NCBI GenBank assembly: GCA_030035585.1 | Contig: CM057476.1 | Coordinates: forward strand, 24,908,501 to 24,972,500 | Reading direction: 5' to 3' | Source: Dugong dugon | Taxonomy: Eukaryota; Chordata; Mammalia; Sirenia; Dugongidae | DNA: 64,000 bases | Shown here: positions 45,729-56,710 of the stretch, piece by piece | Layout: each line of letters begins with the position of its first letter | Position numbering within the stretch: position 1 is the first letter of the stretch | Translations under genes and position numbers: made by a program | Notes under the pieces: model-generated | Told to the model about the DNA's origin: nothing | The model's input: the letters and a program-made list of their open reading frames with translations, nothing else | Databases searched by the model: none

Positions 45729-46203
45729 ATGTCACTTTGAGGATTAAGGTGCGCCTGACCCAAGCCATCGTATTTTCAGTCGCCTCATATGCATGTGAAG
45801 GCAGGACAATGAATAAGAAAGACCAGAGAAGAATTGATGGCTTTGAATTATGATGTTAGTGAAGAATATTGAATGTACAATGTGCTGCCAGAAAAACAAA
45901 TCTATCTTGGAGGAAGTACAGCCAGAATGCTCCTTAGAAACAAGGATGGCGAGACTTCGTTTCAGGTAGTTTGGACATGGTATCAGAAGGGACCAATCCC
46001 TGGAGAAGGACATCATGCTTGGTAAGGTACAGAGTCAGCAAAAGAGGAAGACCCTCAAAGAGATGGATTGACACAGTCACTGTAACAATGGACTCAGACA
46101 TAGCAACGATTGTGAAGATGGTACAGGACTGGGCAGCATTTCATTCTGTTGTACATAGGGTCACTGTGAATCAGAACTGACTTGACGGCACCTAACAGCA
46201 ACA
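45729..46203 (+). mobile_element. RTE LINE 3' unit, about 475 bp
   Basis: From ATGTCACTTTGAGGATTAAG to GACTTGACGGCACCTAACAGC. Likely TSD around acacacttaaga / acacgcctaaga (ends at 45728 and 46215). Same unit as at 22834 and 61870. Confidence 0.85.
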
Positions 46204-46218
46204 ACACGCCTAAGACAG

Positions 46219-46415
46219 AAGCCCTGGTGGTGCAGTGGTTAAGCACTCAGCTGCTAACCACAGGTTGATGGTTGGAACGCACCAGCGACTCCACTGGAGA
46301 AAGATGTCGCAGTCTGCTTCCGTAAAGATGACAGCCTTGGAAACCCTATGGGGCAACTCTGCTCTGTCTTATAGGGTCATTATGAGTCAGAAACAACTTG
46401 ACAGCAGGGGAGTTG
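46219..46415 (+). repeat. Afrotherian SINE, long form
   Basis: AGCCCTGGTGGTGCAGTGGT, CACTGGAGAAAGATGTCGC, tail ATGAGTCAGAAACAACTTGA. Confidence 0.9.
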
Positions 46416-46435
46416 GGGTACAGACATAAGGCGAG

Positions 46436-46638
46436 GAGTCCTGGTGGTGCAATGGTTAAGTGCTTAGCTGCTAACCAAAAAGTCAGAGGTTCCAACCCAC
46501 CAGGCGCTCTGCAGGAGAAAAGACCTGGCAATCTGCCATCATAAAGATTACGGCCTAAAAAACGTTATGGGGGCAGTTCTACTCTGTCATATAGGGTTAC
46601 TATGAGTTGGAATCGAGTTGACGACACACAATAACAAA
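46436..46638 (+). repeat. Afrotherian SINE, long form
   Basis: GAGTCCTGGTGGTGCAATGG, GGAGAAAAGACCTGGCAATC, tail ATGAGTTGGAATCGAGTTGA. Tandem neighbour of the preceding copy in the same orientation, 20 bp apart. Confidence 0.9.
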
Positions 46639-46734
46639 CAGACCAGAATGGGCACTTTATTTCAGATGATCAGTTGCAGAAGGGCCCAGAGCTGCTCATC
46701 TGATAGGATGCTTTGTCTGGAGATTCTCTCTCTC

Positions 46735-46985
46735 TCCAGTGGTCAACACCCCTCACACTACACATACCTCACATGTATGACTCTTACATGACACACCCAC
46801 TGCACCCACACTACTCACCCTAACGTGCTCACACATGACCTCTCACACTACACATGCCTCACGCACACACATATACTCACTCACCTTATACCCTCACTCC
46901 TACACACTATGGGCACCCCCCACACGCAAATGCACACAGTCCCACAGCCTCACCTTACGCACACGCACATTCACACCCACAGGCC
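46735..46985. repeat. Imperfect CACA/TCAC-rich low-complexity tract
   Basis: About 250 bp of variable CA-rich units such as TCACACTACACATGCCTCA and CTCACACTACACATACCTC, which recur near 46750 and 46843. It looks like a degenerate minisatellite. Confidence 0.75.
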
Positions 46986-46989
46986 CAGT

Positions 46990-48285
46990 GAATGGAGTAA
47001 AGCAGGGCCACCCAGAGCCCATATACAGCCCCTGTGAGGGTAGGTAGCCACACCCTGTTGTTCTAGGAAGTACCGTGAATATGAATTTGGGGCCAGACTC
47101 CAAGGGTACAGTGTCCTCCAGTGCTCCAGAAATCTGGCACAGAACCCAACCCTACTTTTTAAAAAAAATCCTTTACTAATCCTCTTTCTCTGGTCACCTC
47201 ACAAGAAGAAAGTTCAGAACTCTAGGAAGGAAGTAGAAGAAAGACATTTTACAATTGCTGCAAAACCACTGCTTATTTACTTCAGGGTGCATGCTTTGTT
47301 TCTCTGGTGATGGATTTGGCTCTCCTGGGGGGGGGACTGAGGCTACCCTGGGTGGTGGGAATTTGTGCAGGAAAACCATTTCTTGGCTGTATTGAGTGTA
47401 CTGTGCTGGCATGGTGATGCTTCTTCCATGGTTGGCCATTGCAGTCACCTCTCCAGGCACTGGTGGTAAGCTCAAGGCAACCCTCAAAAATTCTGACACA
47501 CCCACCTGCCTGTGCTGAGCTCTGCCATAACCAAGGCCCTGTGGTCAGCCTCATGGGGACCAGAGAGGTGTGAGTGTGGCCCTGCCTCACACCTGTCCCT
47601 CCAGCAAGGGGCAGAGATGAGTCAGAGTCTTAGGAGTCAGTCACCTGGTAGGTGCTAGAGGTGTGCAGAGGAGGGTGAGCTTGCTTTCGGACAGGCATTT
47701 CAGGGGAGGCTTTCAGCAGAAGGCATTTGGCTGCTCTTGGGGAGAGGCATAGTTTCCTCACGTATAGAAACCGCAGGGTTGAGGTAGAGGAAGTTCCATG
47801 TTGAGGGCACAACTAAAGCAAAGCAGAGAGGTGGCTGACTGCAGGTGTGTTCCTGGAGTAGAGAGACCCTTGTTTGGATGGAGCCAAGGTGCGTCAGGCA
47901 GTGCTGGGAGATGAGAATTAAAAGGCAGCTGGAACCCAGTCTTCCAAATCCAACTTTGCATTCTGTCTTCTGGGTAGTGAACAGCACCTACAGCCCTCGG
48001 GCAGCTATGCTGCATCGGTGTGCTGTTTTCCAGAAGAGTCATCTGACACTATTTGTGCATTTTACCCTAATACTACCCCGATGCATTTGCTTTAGTGTTT
48101 CCACCATCAAAATATCTTACTCCATCATCCCGGCCTACCCTCACCCAGGAACACTGCTCAAGACTCCTCTCAAGGGCCACGGCCTGTGGCAGATAGCAGT
48201 CTCTCTTGACTATGTCACTTCTCCTGCCCCTGGCTCCCCTGGCCTCTCCCACCCCCAGCTCCCCAGGTCCCTCTCCATCTGCATG
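46990..48285. other. Unique DNA, moderately GC-rich
   Basis: No repeat identified. Long open frames (47845-48324 plus; several on the minus strand) overlap each other and have no protein I recognise, as expected by chance in GC-richer DNA. Confidence 0.35.
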
Positions 48286-48289
48286 TTGC

Positions 48290-48420
48290 AGCTCCTGACT
48301 GCATGTCACTTGCTCCCCGCCTAGACTGTGAGCCACTCGAGGGCACCAGCTCTTCCTTGCTGCTGGGACCTCGCATAGCACCCAGTACTCAGCAGGCTCT
48401 CCAGACTCCCTGGGGGAGTG
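48290..48420 (+). repeat. L2-like LINE 3' end
   Basis: CGCCTAGACTGTGAGCCACT then CGAGGGCACCAGCTCTTCC and CACCCAGTACTCAGCAGGCT follow the L2 terminus pattern. Confidence 0.4.
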
Positions 48421-48437
48421 AGCACATTCCATTCTGG

Positions 48438-48490
48438 ACTGTATATATATATATACGTACATATATGTATATACACGTACATATATATTT
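48438..48490. repeat. AT-rich simple repeat (TA / TACA)
   Basis: TATATATATATATACGTACA followed by CATATATGTATATAC-type units. Confidence 0.9.
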
Positions 48491-48491
48491 T

Positions 48492-48775
48492 TTAAATAAC
48501 ATTTTATTGTGTTTTTGGTGAAAGTTTACACAGCAAATTAGGTTCCCCTTTAACAGTTTTTATACAAATTGTTCCTGCCATTGATTATAGTTTTTACAAT
48601 GTGTCAGCATTCTCATTATTTCCATTCTGTTTATTCTGTTTCCATTGATCTAGCTTCCCTTCCCCTCCTTGCTGTCTCATCTTTGCTTTTGGGTAACTGT
48701 TGACCGTTTGGTCTCATATAGTTAATTGTCTAAGGGAGCACATTACTCATGGGTGATACTGTATTTTTGATACCT
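48492..48775 (-). mobile_element. L1 3' UTR, antisense, short
   Basis: AACATTTTATTGTGTTTTTG, GTTTACACAGCAAATTAGG, GTCTCATATAGTTAATTGTC. Same subfamily as 57891-58318, 5'-truncated to under 300 bp. Confidence 0.78.
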
Positions 48776-50475
48776 TGATTCCCCCACTTCTGCTTCTCAG
48801 AGGCCAGCAGCCCTGTAATACCTCAATTTACCCACGCAACAAAACTCTCCCACATAGGCAAGTGTGGCTTGTGGCCTGCCTGCCCATAGTCTTATTGCAC
48901 TGAGCTCCTCTGAGCTCAATGCTCGATTTTGTGGAGTGGGAAGGTGCAGGGCAGTTCCCTCCCCAATTTGGAGCAAAAGCCTGATTCCAGGAAAGGCACC
49001 AGGAGGACAAGGATATTCCTTTCCCTCCAGGCCTAAGGGCAGTAAGGGGAAACTGAGCCCAAGGTCTACTCCTGTTTTCAAATAAATTATGAGACCACTT
49101 CACTTCCTCTTCACATTGACCTGAATGTGGTCAGGTGGGGCAGCCAGGGTTGGCCCGTCACTACCAAGGTGAAGAGAGCATTACTGGCCTTGGGCCTGCT
49201 TTGGGCTGAAAGCCTGCTGTGGGGAAGGGGGTGGACCCATCTCCTCCCCAACTCACTCACTGCTCCTGCAAGGGGACGGAGGGAGGACAGGTAAGCAGAC
49301 AGGACAGTTCTTACTCGGCTAGGTGACTTTGTGAACTTTGGACCTGACCATGGCTAATGCTTTAGTGGGCCCTTCTGTGGGCTCTTTGGTGGTTCCCTGC
49401 AGCTTGCCAGACCTGGGTAGAGGCACCTCTAGTCCAGCATCTTTCTTCTGGGGGCTCCTTGAGATGTGTCGCTAGAATGGAGAGGACCCTGTTTGGATGA
49501 AGTGGGTTCGTTTCAGACAGAGGTGGGAGATGTGACTTTGCCACCCTTGGCTCTGGTGATACACCTCCTCTGGCCTCCAGGTGGCCTTGCTGGACAGAAA
49601 CTGAGATGAGCCACGCCGGCCCTCCCTTCCCTGTGGACCACATCTGGTCCACTGGAAACACTGTTGCATCCCTGACCCTGGAAAACTCTTAGCAGTGCAG
49701 GCCGGTCCCTCCCCGGCCTCTCTCCTGGTAAAGTAGGGGCAAGATGGCAAGACCCTACTCAGCACTAGTTAAGTGCCATGTCACTCTCAACTTGAGGGCA
49801 CACATTTCCAAACTCTCTGAGTGGCACATGTGAAGACCATACCCACCCTGGGCTTGAGGTGTAGGAGATGGCACCCCTCACTCCTCTCCCCAAAGGGGCG
49901 GAGAGGGGGCCTCACTGTATATGGGAGCTCTCTCTAAAGAACTCTCTTCACCTGTCTCCTCACTCCCTGCTCTTGGCAGCTCTCTGACCCCTGATTTGGC
50001 TGAGGACCCAAAAGTCCTGGAACAGGTTCTCAGTAGCATTTCCTTTGTGCAGCTACTTGAGGGAGGGCCGGAGAGTGCCTGTCCCTCTAGTGTCTGATAC
50101 TTATTATACTGTGCTTCTGTTAAAAAAGTCCCCCTCTGACATTCTGTTTCTGTACTCACACACATACAAACATCCACACACACGCATACCTACATGTAGC
50201 CATCTGTCACACAGGATTATGTACTCATGCAATGGTAGCAGTGCTTACTTTGGGGGAGGAGAGAGGGCTTTGACTTTTTCACTTGGTTACCTTTTGTACC
50301 AATGTAAATATTTACCACAAGTATATTTCACTTTTAGAATTATAAGAAAGTAAACAAGATTAAGTGGCTATACTGCATTTTTTTCTAGCCTGTGGCATGT
50401 TTCACTGAGAAAGGCACACATTGCTGCTATTAGTATGGCTAAAGATTCCATTAAGTCCTTATACTAACAACACAA
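48776..50475. other. Unique DNA, GC-richer
   Basis: No repeats recognised apart from CA-rich words near 50155-50190. Overlapping frames on both strands are not convincing. Confidence 0.35.
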
Positions 50476-50479
50476 TGAG

Positions 50480-50880
50480 TGTCATTTGTACAGAGTCAGC
50501 CTCATCTGATATGCTCTCATCTGATCCTCAAGGCAATCCTGTGTTTTTGGAATGACTTTCCTTATGTCTCTGCATACGTGTGTGTGTGTTTAATTGTTCA
50601 TACAACAAACACACATATATATTCACAGTATTGGAAAAAAAGATTTCCATTGAGTCCTCCAAGGTTCCAGGTTCTATGCTAGGTGCTCTACGTGAACATT
50701 ATTGCGTTAATGCTAGAACTCGCCTTATTTGACATGTAAAGAAGAAACTGATGCTCCAAGAGGCGTGCTTGGCCTGAATCACACAGGTGGTAACCAGAGG
50801 GATGGGATTCAAACCCACGTCTCCCAGACTCCAGGGCTTCAGCTCTTTCTGCTACAACACATAGTATCCTTATGGGTGGA
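50480..50880 (-). repeat. MIR SINE copies (one fragment, one good copy)
   Basis: 50480-50560 has a reverse MIR piece (ATGCTCTCATCTGATCCTCA). 50640-50880 is a better reverse copy (TTCTATGCTAGGTGCTCTAC, GAAGAAACTGATGCTCCAAG, GGGATTCAAACCCACGTCTC). Confidence 0.7.
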
Positions 50881-51764
50881 TTAGACTTAAGTGATGCAGC
50901 CAAGACAAATTTGTGGTGGAGAGGGTGAGAGGTCCAATCTACTGCCAATACTTCCTCAGCAAAGATTTAAAAAATAAGAGACCAAGTGATGGGGCCTTCA
51001 GTTGATGACAGTCATTCTATATTCACGCATGCAGGCTGTTGAGCTAGAGGAAGTGAAACCTTCGCATTTGTTTGATCACTGTGTTTACTGAAAGGAGAAA
51101 TACTAGGGAAAAAAACCATGTTCCTCCTCAAAGCACTTAAATACAGACTAAATAATTCCAGGCCAAGAGATAAACAGGGTGCTCACAAGATGCTTTGGAG
51201 TTAAAATTGCACCATTGTTCTGGATCCCAGAGGCTGGAGGGTTTTTTTTGTTTTTAAATTCAAATAGACTTCTTAAGAAGGCATTTCAGAGGAGAATTTT
51301 TATTCTTTTATCAGTTTAACAGATCCAAGCACACATCGATTGTTGGTATGTATGTGTGTATACATTCCTGGCAGATAAATGTCATCATTTGACTTCAGGC
51401 CCACAGAAGGTTTGTCTTATAAACGATAACTGTTAGATAATAGTAGGGATTACAGTCTTGAGAGAAAGGCAATTTCCGGGGTAATATACAACAGCAAGGA
51501 ATTAAATCTAGTTTCATCCAAATATAAGTGTTTCCAGAGAGACAAGCGAATGTGTGGCAGTGACTTTGAATTTCTAATGACAACCCACAATACCCCCAGG
51601 CAGTGTCCACAGTGAATGTGGGAGGGGCCGCACTGCTGACTGGTGTTTGAACAAGTGGCTGTAACATCAGAGCCTGTGTTCTGCACTCCATTCCCTCCAG
51701 TCTGGAAGTCTGGGACTGTATCCGTGGGCTCCCTGGGAGGGATTCTAGCCTTTAGGTTGTCCCT
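50881..51764. other. Unique DNA
   Basis: No repeat or gene recognised. Confidence 0.4.
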
Positions 51765-51782
51765 GCCCTTGTGGGTGATTCT

Positions 51783-51930
51783 TTTTTTTATTATTATTAT
51801 TTTTTATTGTGCTTTAAATGAAGGTTTACAGAATAAATAGTTTCTCATTAAAAGTCAGTAGACATATTGTTTTATGACATTGGTTAACAACCCCACGACA
51901 TGTCAACACTCTCCCTTCTCTACCTTGGAG

Positions 51931-51992
<62 letters not shown>

Positions 51993-52892
51993 ATATACAT
52001 AGCCACATTTACACCATTTCAAAAGTTTCTACATGGACAGTTCAGTGACATTGATCACATTCTTCCAGTTGTGCTGCTATTCTCACTATCCTTTTCCAAA
52101 TTATTCTATCACCATTATCTTCAACTCACTGCCCCCTAGGTTTCCCATCAAACCTTTTGAGTTGCTGTTGTCCATTTGATCTCACATAGATAATTCTTTT
52201 TTTTTTTTTTGTACTTTAGATTAAGGTTTACAGAACAAAATAGTTTCTCATTAAACAGTACACATATTGCCCTATGACAATGGTTAACAACCCCATGACA
52301 TATCAACACTGTCCTTTCTCAACCTTGGGTTCCCTATCACTAGCTTTCCTGTCCCCTCCTGCCTTCTAGTCCTGGCCCCTGGACTGCTGTGCCTCATTAG
52401 TCCTGTTTTGTTTTATGGGGCCATCAGTCCCTGGCTGAACGGTGAACCTCGGGAGTGACTTCATCACTGAGCTAAAAGGGTGTCCAGGGGCCATACTCTC
52501 AGAGTTTCTCCAGTCTGTCAGGCCAGTAAATGTGGTCTTTTTTTGTGAGTTAGAATTTTGTTCTACATCCTCCTCCAGCTCTGTCCAGGACCCTCTGTTT
52601 TGATCCCCGTCAGAGCAGTCAGTGGTGGTAGCCAGGCACCATCTAGTTATACTGGACTCAGTCTGGTGGAGGCCGTTTTGTGGTCCGTTAGTCCTTTGGG
52701 CTAATCTTTCCCTTGTATCTTGCTTTCTTAATTCTCCCTTGCTGCCGAAGGGGTAAGACCCGTGGAATATCTTAGATGGCTGCTCACAGGCTTTTAAGAC
52801 CCCAGACGCTACTCACCAAAGTAGAATGTAGAACATTGTCTTTATAAACTGTGTTATGCCAGTTGAGCTAGATGTTCTCCGAGACCATGGTC
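51783..52892 (-). mobile_element. Compound L1 3'-end insertion with internal microsatellite
   Basis: A perfect 18-bp TSD (cccttgtgggtgattctt, 51765-51782 and 52893-52910) bounds one 1.1-kb insertion. On the + strand it holds A (51783-51935, antisense L1 3' UTR end with T run), a (GT)n tract (51940-51988), B (51989-52190, a different LINE-3'-UTR-like sequence) and C (52191-52892, a longer antisense 3' UTR with its own T run). A and C share GTTTCTCATTAAA and 'GGTTAACAACCCCA'. In element sense the order is C-poly(A)-B-(CA)n-A-poly(A), as expected if an L1 transcript read through its own poly(A) site to a downstream one. Serial nested insertion is the alternative. Confidence 0.8.
51940..51988. 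repeat. (GT)n microsatellite inside the compound L1
   Basis: About 24 GT units between L1 parts A and B. Confidence 0.97.
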
Positions 52893-52910
52893 CCCTTGTG
52901 GGTGATTCTT

Positions 52911-53731
52911 GCACATCTTTTTCTAGTGTGCATCTCACCGCCTCCTACCCACTGGCTCTTCCTGGCCTGTTCTCTACTGGGTCCCCCAAGTTTGAATGGT
53001 GCCAGAGCAACTGGGCAACTGGGAGCAGGTCTCTGAAGACACTTCTCGGCCTCCACTTCCTCTCCCCTCACATTACACAGGACTCTACTGCAAGTAGCAG
53101 AAGACTTGTCAAGCTTGCTTAATCCCAAGAGGAGATTTATAATAAAGTTACCGGAGCAGGGAGTCCAAGAAATCCAAGGGCAAGGAAGCAGAAGCTGTGG
53201 GATCCCTGGGCTGTGTGAGGTAGTCTGGTTCCTCACTGCCCCACCATCCCTCCAGCAACCCCTGCAGCTACACACTGGCCCTCTCTGCTCTCAGTCTTGA
53301 GCAGAGAGGGGGCCTCCTAAGCAACTCTTGTGCTCAAAGATAGCCTGCAGAGCTAGCTTTGGCTCTCTCTGAGTTCCAGTGTGCAGATTTGGGGGAAAGG
53401 AGTCTGATCTGCCCAGCACGTGGCAAACTTCCACCTCCAATCCAGTCAGCACTGGGGCCTCATTCCTTGACGTTGTAGATCAGGGAGGCAGTTTCTAGAA
53501 GTAGAAGCTTTATGATCATGGCAGGTTCTCCAAAGATGTCTACTAAACCCCCCTCTCCCCTCATCCCCAAGACAAAGCCTGCTTTCCTGCTTTAAGGGCG
53601 CACATCAACTCTTTCCTTCTTGGGGTTCTTCTGTGTAAGACAACCCATACGGTAGGATCTTTATTTCTAGGTCCCCTCTCCGTGCTGTCCCTAAAACTAA
53701 ACCCCAGGCTCTTTTCATTTTAAAGCTTTGC
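52911..53731. other. Unique DNA
   Basis: No repeat or gene recognised. Confidence 0.4.
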
Positions 53732-53742
53732 TAATAATCACT

Positions 53743-53959
53743 GGAATCCCTAGGTGGTGCAAACAGTTAACACGCTCAGCTGCTAACCAAAAGGTTGGAG
53801 GTTCGAGTCCACCCAGAGGCACCTAGGAAGAAAGGCCTGGTGATCTATTTCCAAAAAAATCAGCCATTGAAAATTCTATGCAGCACAGTTCTACTCTGAC
53901 ACAGGTGGGATTGCCATGAGTTGGAAATGACTTGATGGCAACTTGTTTTTCAACTGGTT
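53743..53959 (+). repeat. Afrotherian SINE, long form
   Basis: Perfect 11-bp TSD taataatcact (53732-53742 and 53960-53970). Head AATCCCTAGGTGGTGCAAAC, core GGTTGGAGGTTCGAGTCC (a good box B), middle AGAAAGGCCTGGTGATC. Confidence 0.93.
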
Positions 53960-53970
53960 TAATAATCACT

Positions 53971-55570
53971 CTGAAAAAACAGATAGGGGCTAGCAAGTAA
54001 ATTCACATGGGGAAGTTTCAAGGTCTTGGAAATCTTGAGTTCCCAAGATCCCATGTCTTCAGTTTCTGACTCCCTTGCTAAGCAGCCCGGTGGACCCTTT
54101 CAGCTGTTGCAGATTATGCACAGCTCAGTAAATGCCATGGTCCTCTCATATGTGCCTCTTCGTACCACCACAACATGCTCTGCTGCTGGTTCTGGAATCC
54201 CACAACCCAGGGTGTTGGTACAGTCTGACCTGGCCTCTCATAACCAGGCTCAAAATGATTATTCACAGTGGGCAGCAAATGAACACTTGCTTTCTCTAGT
54301 TTCATCAGTTGTAAAGAGACTGTTTTGCAAGAAGGGGCATTTGGCTGTCCTTGGTCTGATCCCAAAGATGGGGCTCATTACCCATCATTTTTGGCTTCAG
54401 GGTTACAAGTGGTTGGCCTTCAGCAAGTAACTGATTGTCAGTGTGCAAGAAGCCCAGAGATGGGGCAGTGGGGTGGGATTGGGGGGTTGCAGAAAGAATG
54501 AGTTAGCAAAGGGCTGCCGAGACATAAATTAGAATGCACCTCTGTGGAGTTTTAGGTCTCAGTGTCAGAGGCATGATGGACAGTGTGTGCTGGGAGAGAT
54601 CAGGAGGCCACACTTTCAAATAAAAATCCTCTCTGGAGCCTCTTGCCAAGCCCTTTTCCCAGCACAGGGTGAGCTCTGGCCCAGCTCCGTGCACTTAATT
54701 CATGGGCCATCTCTGTCTCGGGGGAAGCTGCCTGTGAGCAGCATTTTGGAGCCTGCTTCTGATGATGGCGTGGTTGACGTGCCTCAGAGTGGAGGGCTGG
54801 GCTGCTCACAGGCCTAGAAGCAGATGCTGGCGGGGCAGATGGGTGCCATGGGGAAGCTAGGGCCTACCTAGGGACTGGCTCCTTCTCTCCAGCTCCTCTC
54901 TCAGCCCCTCACCAGGACCCAGACCCTACGGCCCTCACGCAACCAGCTCGGTCCTGACACTACCTTTCTGCCCTCACTGTTCTCTGTGACTGAAGTGATC
55001 TAAGCTTCAGACTTCCACCAACCCCATGCAGAGGGCTGGGGCAGGTCCATCCAGGACTCTGACCAGGTGGGCAAGTGCCAAGTCGGGCTGGGACCCAGAA
55101 CAGGGTCCTCTACTGCCCCCAAGGGGCCAGGCGCAGAAAGAGAGAGGGAGGCATGTCCAAGCCAGAATCCTTCAGCATACAGAGCCATGAAGGAAGGGGA
55201 AACCGAGTGGGAGTCAAGTCTACTGGGCAGAATGTACTGACAATGGTAGACAGGGCCAAAGGGCCTATAGCTGGGTGGTCAGGGATGGGGTGGGAGCAGC
55301 GGGGGGGCAGAAATGGACAGGCACGACTGGAGTGTTTGGGGCATCCCCTGTTTGTCGTCACTGGGTCAGTAGTGCCCTCCTCTTCCACTCCTTCTGCCCT
55401 GCCCCCCGGCTCACATCCTCTCTCACCCCAAGGCCTTCTGGTGTCTTCTTTGCCAAGCTGTGACTACCAGTTTTGTCTGGCAAAAGAAGAGTGGCCAAAA
55501 TCAGGCCACAGGTCCAAGTGCTCCAGGTGCCTTTCTGCACGGCCACTGTTTGTTTATTCATTCATTTTCT
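53971..55570. other. Unique DNA, GC-rich
   Basis: No repeat recognised. The longest open frame in the window, 55075-55647 (+, 190 codons), begins MPSRAGTQNRVLYCPQGARR, is Ser/Pro-rich, and runs into a CT simple repeat that yields its last 30 codons. No domain, no homologue recalled; I treat it as chance. Confidence 0.35.
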
Positions 55571-55574
55571 CGCA

Positions 55575-55640
55575 TGCATTATCTCTCTCTATCTCTGTCT
55601 CTGCCTCTGTCTCTCATCTCTTTCTCCCTCCCCATTTGTT
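55575..55640. repeat. CT-rich simple repeat
   Basis: Irregular CTCT / TCTGTCTC units. Confidence 0.85.
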
Positions 55641-55709
55641 CATTTAATCTGTCTCTAAACACTTGTGCACACCACTGTGTAATCATTCATTGTTTGTATT
55701 GCAGTGATT

Positions 55710-55840
55710 AGTGTCCCCATCCAGCATCTTCTCTGAGCTTCTCAAGGGCAGAGGCCTTACTCATTTTGAGTAATCCTGGCCCCAGCTAAGGGCCTGGCAC
55801 ATACTGATTGCCAAATGAATGTTTTTGAGAGTTGGCAGGT
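55710..55840 (+). repeat. L2 LINE 3' end
   Basis: GAGCTTCTCAAGGGCAGAGG, GGGCCTGGCACATACTGATT, 'GCCAAATGAATGTTTTTGAG'. Confidence 0.6.
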
Positions 55841-55921
55841 GAGATGGCCAAATAGATGAATGAGTGGCACCAAAGTTTATCTTACTTTTCAGAATCCATC
55901 TCTGGGTTTGGTAATAGCAGG

Positions 55922-56710
55922 GTTTTTTTTTTTTTTTTTTTTTTGTTCTGTTTTTTTAATTCAGTTTTTAAATTAGCATACCATATATATCAGTCAGGAT
56001 CAATCAAGAGCAAGAAATCATACAGTTATTAGAATAGCACTAGTCTAAGATAAAGAATTGTTCACTGTAACAAGGTTTGGACTAATAAGGGATTGGCTAG
56101 TAAAAGCTAAAGAGAACTCTAACAAATACAGGAGCAACAGATACCAGGAGCAGCCATCACCCCAAGGACTGTGATAGTGTGCCCCAGGAAGATGCTCCCC
56201 CCCCACAAGGATGAGGTCCAGACCTTGTTAAAGGCATGACCACAGCTCACTGAATGGTAGAGAAGTCACTGTGGTGCCACACTGGTGGGACTTGCTGGAA
56301 GTCCACCCTTGGAATTTATTGAGAATCTGCCCTCACTCCACTACAAAACCACCTAAGGAAGGGGTACCAAGGGCAGCTGAGAGCCACTGGGTGCTGCTGG
56401 CTACCATGTAATGCAGAAGCTGGATTCTGAAGAAACTACCCAAGCTGTAGGAACCAGGCACTGGGGAAGCTCCACGGGCTGTAGGTGCCAGTGTCGGAGA
56501 CACTGTGCTTCAGGAGCCTGATGAGCAAGTGCACCAGAACCAGGAAGGCAAACCTCCTTCTGTAGTGTATCTCCAGTGCTTTCTACTAAAAAAAAGCTTA
56601 ACATTATGCCAGCTAGCAAAGAAATACTACTTAAAGGGTCCTGATTCATTTGCTCAGAGCAGGCAATGAAGGGTGAATTTGGATCTGCTAGGCAATAAAT
56701 GGATAACTGG
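55922..56710. repeat. Probable dispersed repeat of unknown class
   Basis: Starts with a 22-base T run, then sequence such as CAGTCAGGATCAATCAAGAG, CCCAAGGACTGTGATAG, GAGCCACTGGGTGCTGCTGG, 'ACTGGGGAAGCTCCACGGGC' and GGCAATAAATGGATAACTGG. The phrases feel like a mammalian interspersed repeat in antisense, but I cannot name it. It touches the old L1 that follows. Confidence 0.4.

Noticed and set aside
46835-47047. Thr/His-rich short frames
   Set aside because: They are translations of a CACA-rich low-complexity tract in several frames.
47845-48324. 159-codon open frame (+)
   Set aside because: Overlaps equally open minus-strand frames, includes L2-like sequence at its 3' end, and encodes nothing I recognise.
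47860-49520. Similar phrases near 47865 (CCTTGTTTGGATGGAG) and 49487 (CCCTGTTTGGATGAAG) as a segmental duplication
   Set aside because: The match is short and does not extend; it is probably an unrecognised old repeat or chance.
55075-55647. Longest open frame in the window (190 codons, +)
   Set aside because: No splice or start context, no recognisable domain, Ser/Pro-rich composition, and the last part comes from a CT simple repeat. Overlapping frames on the other strand are also open, which points to GC-rich chance.
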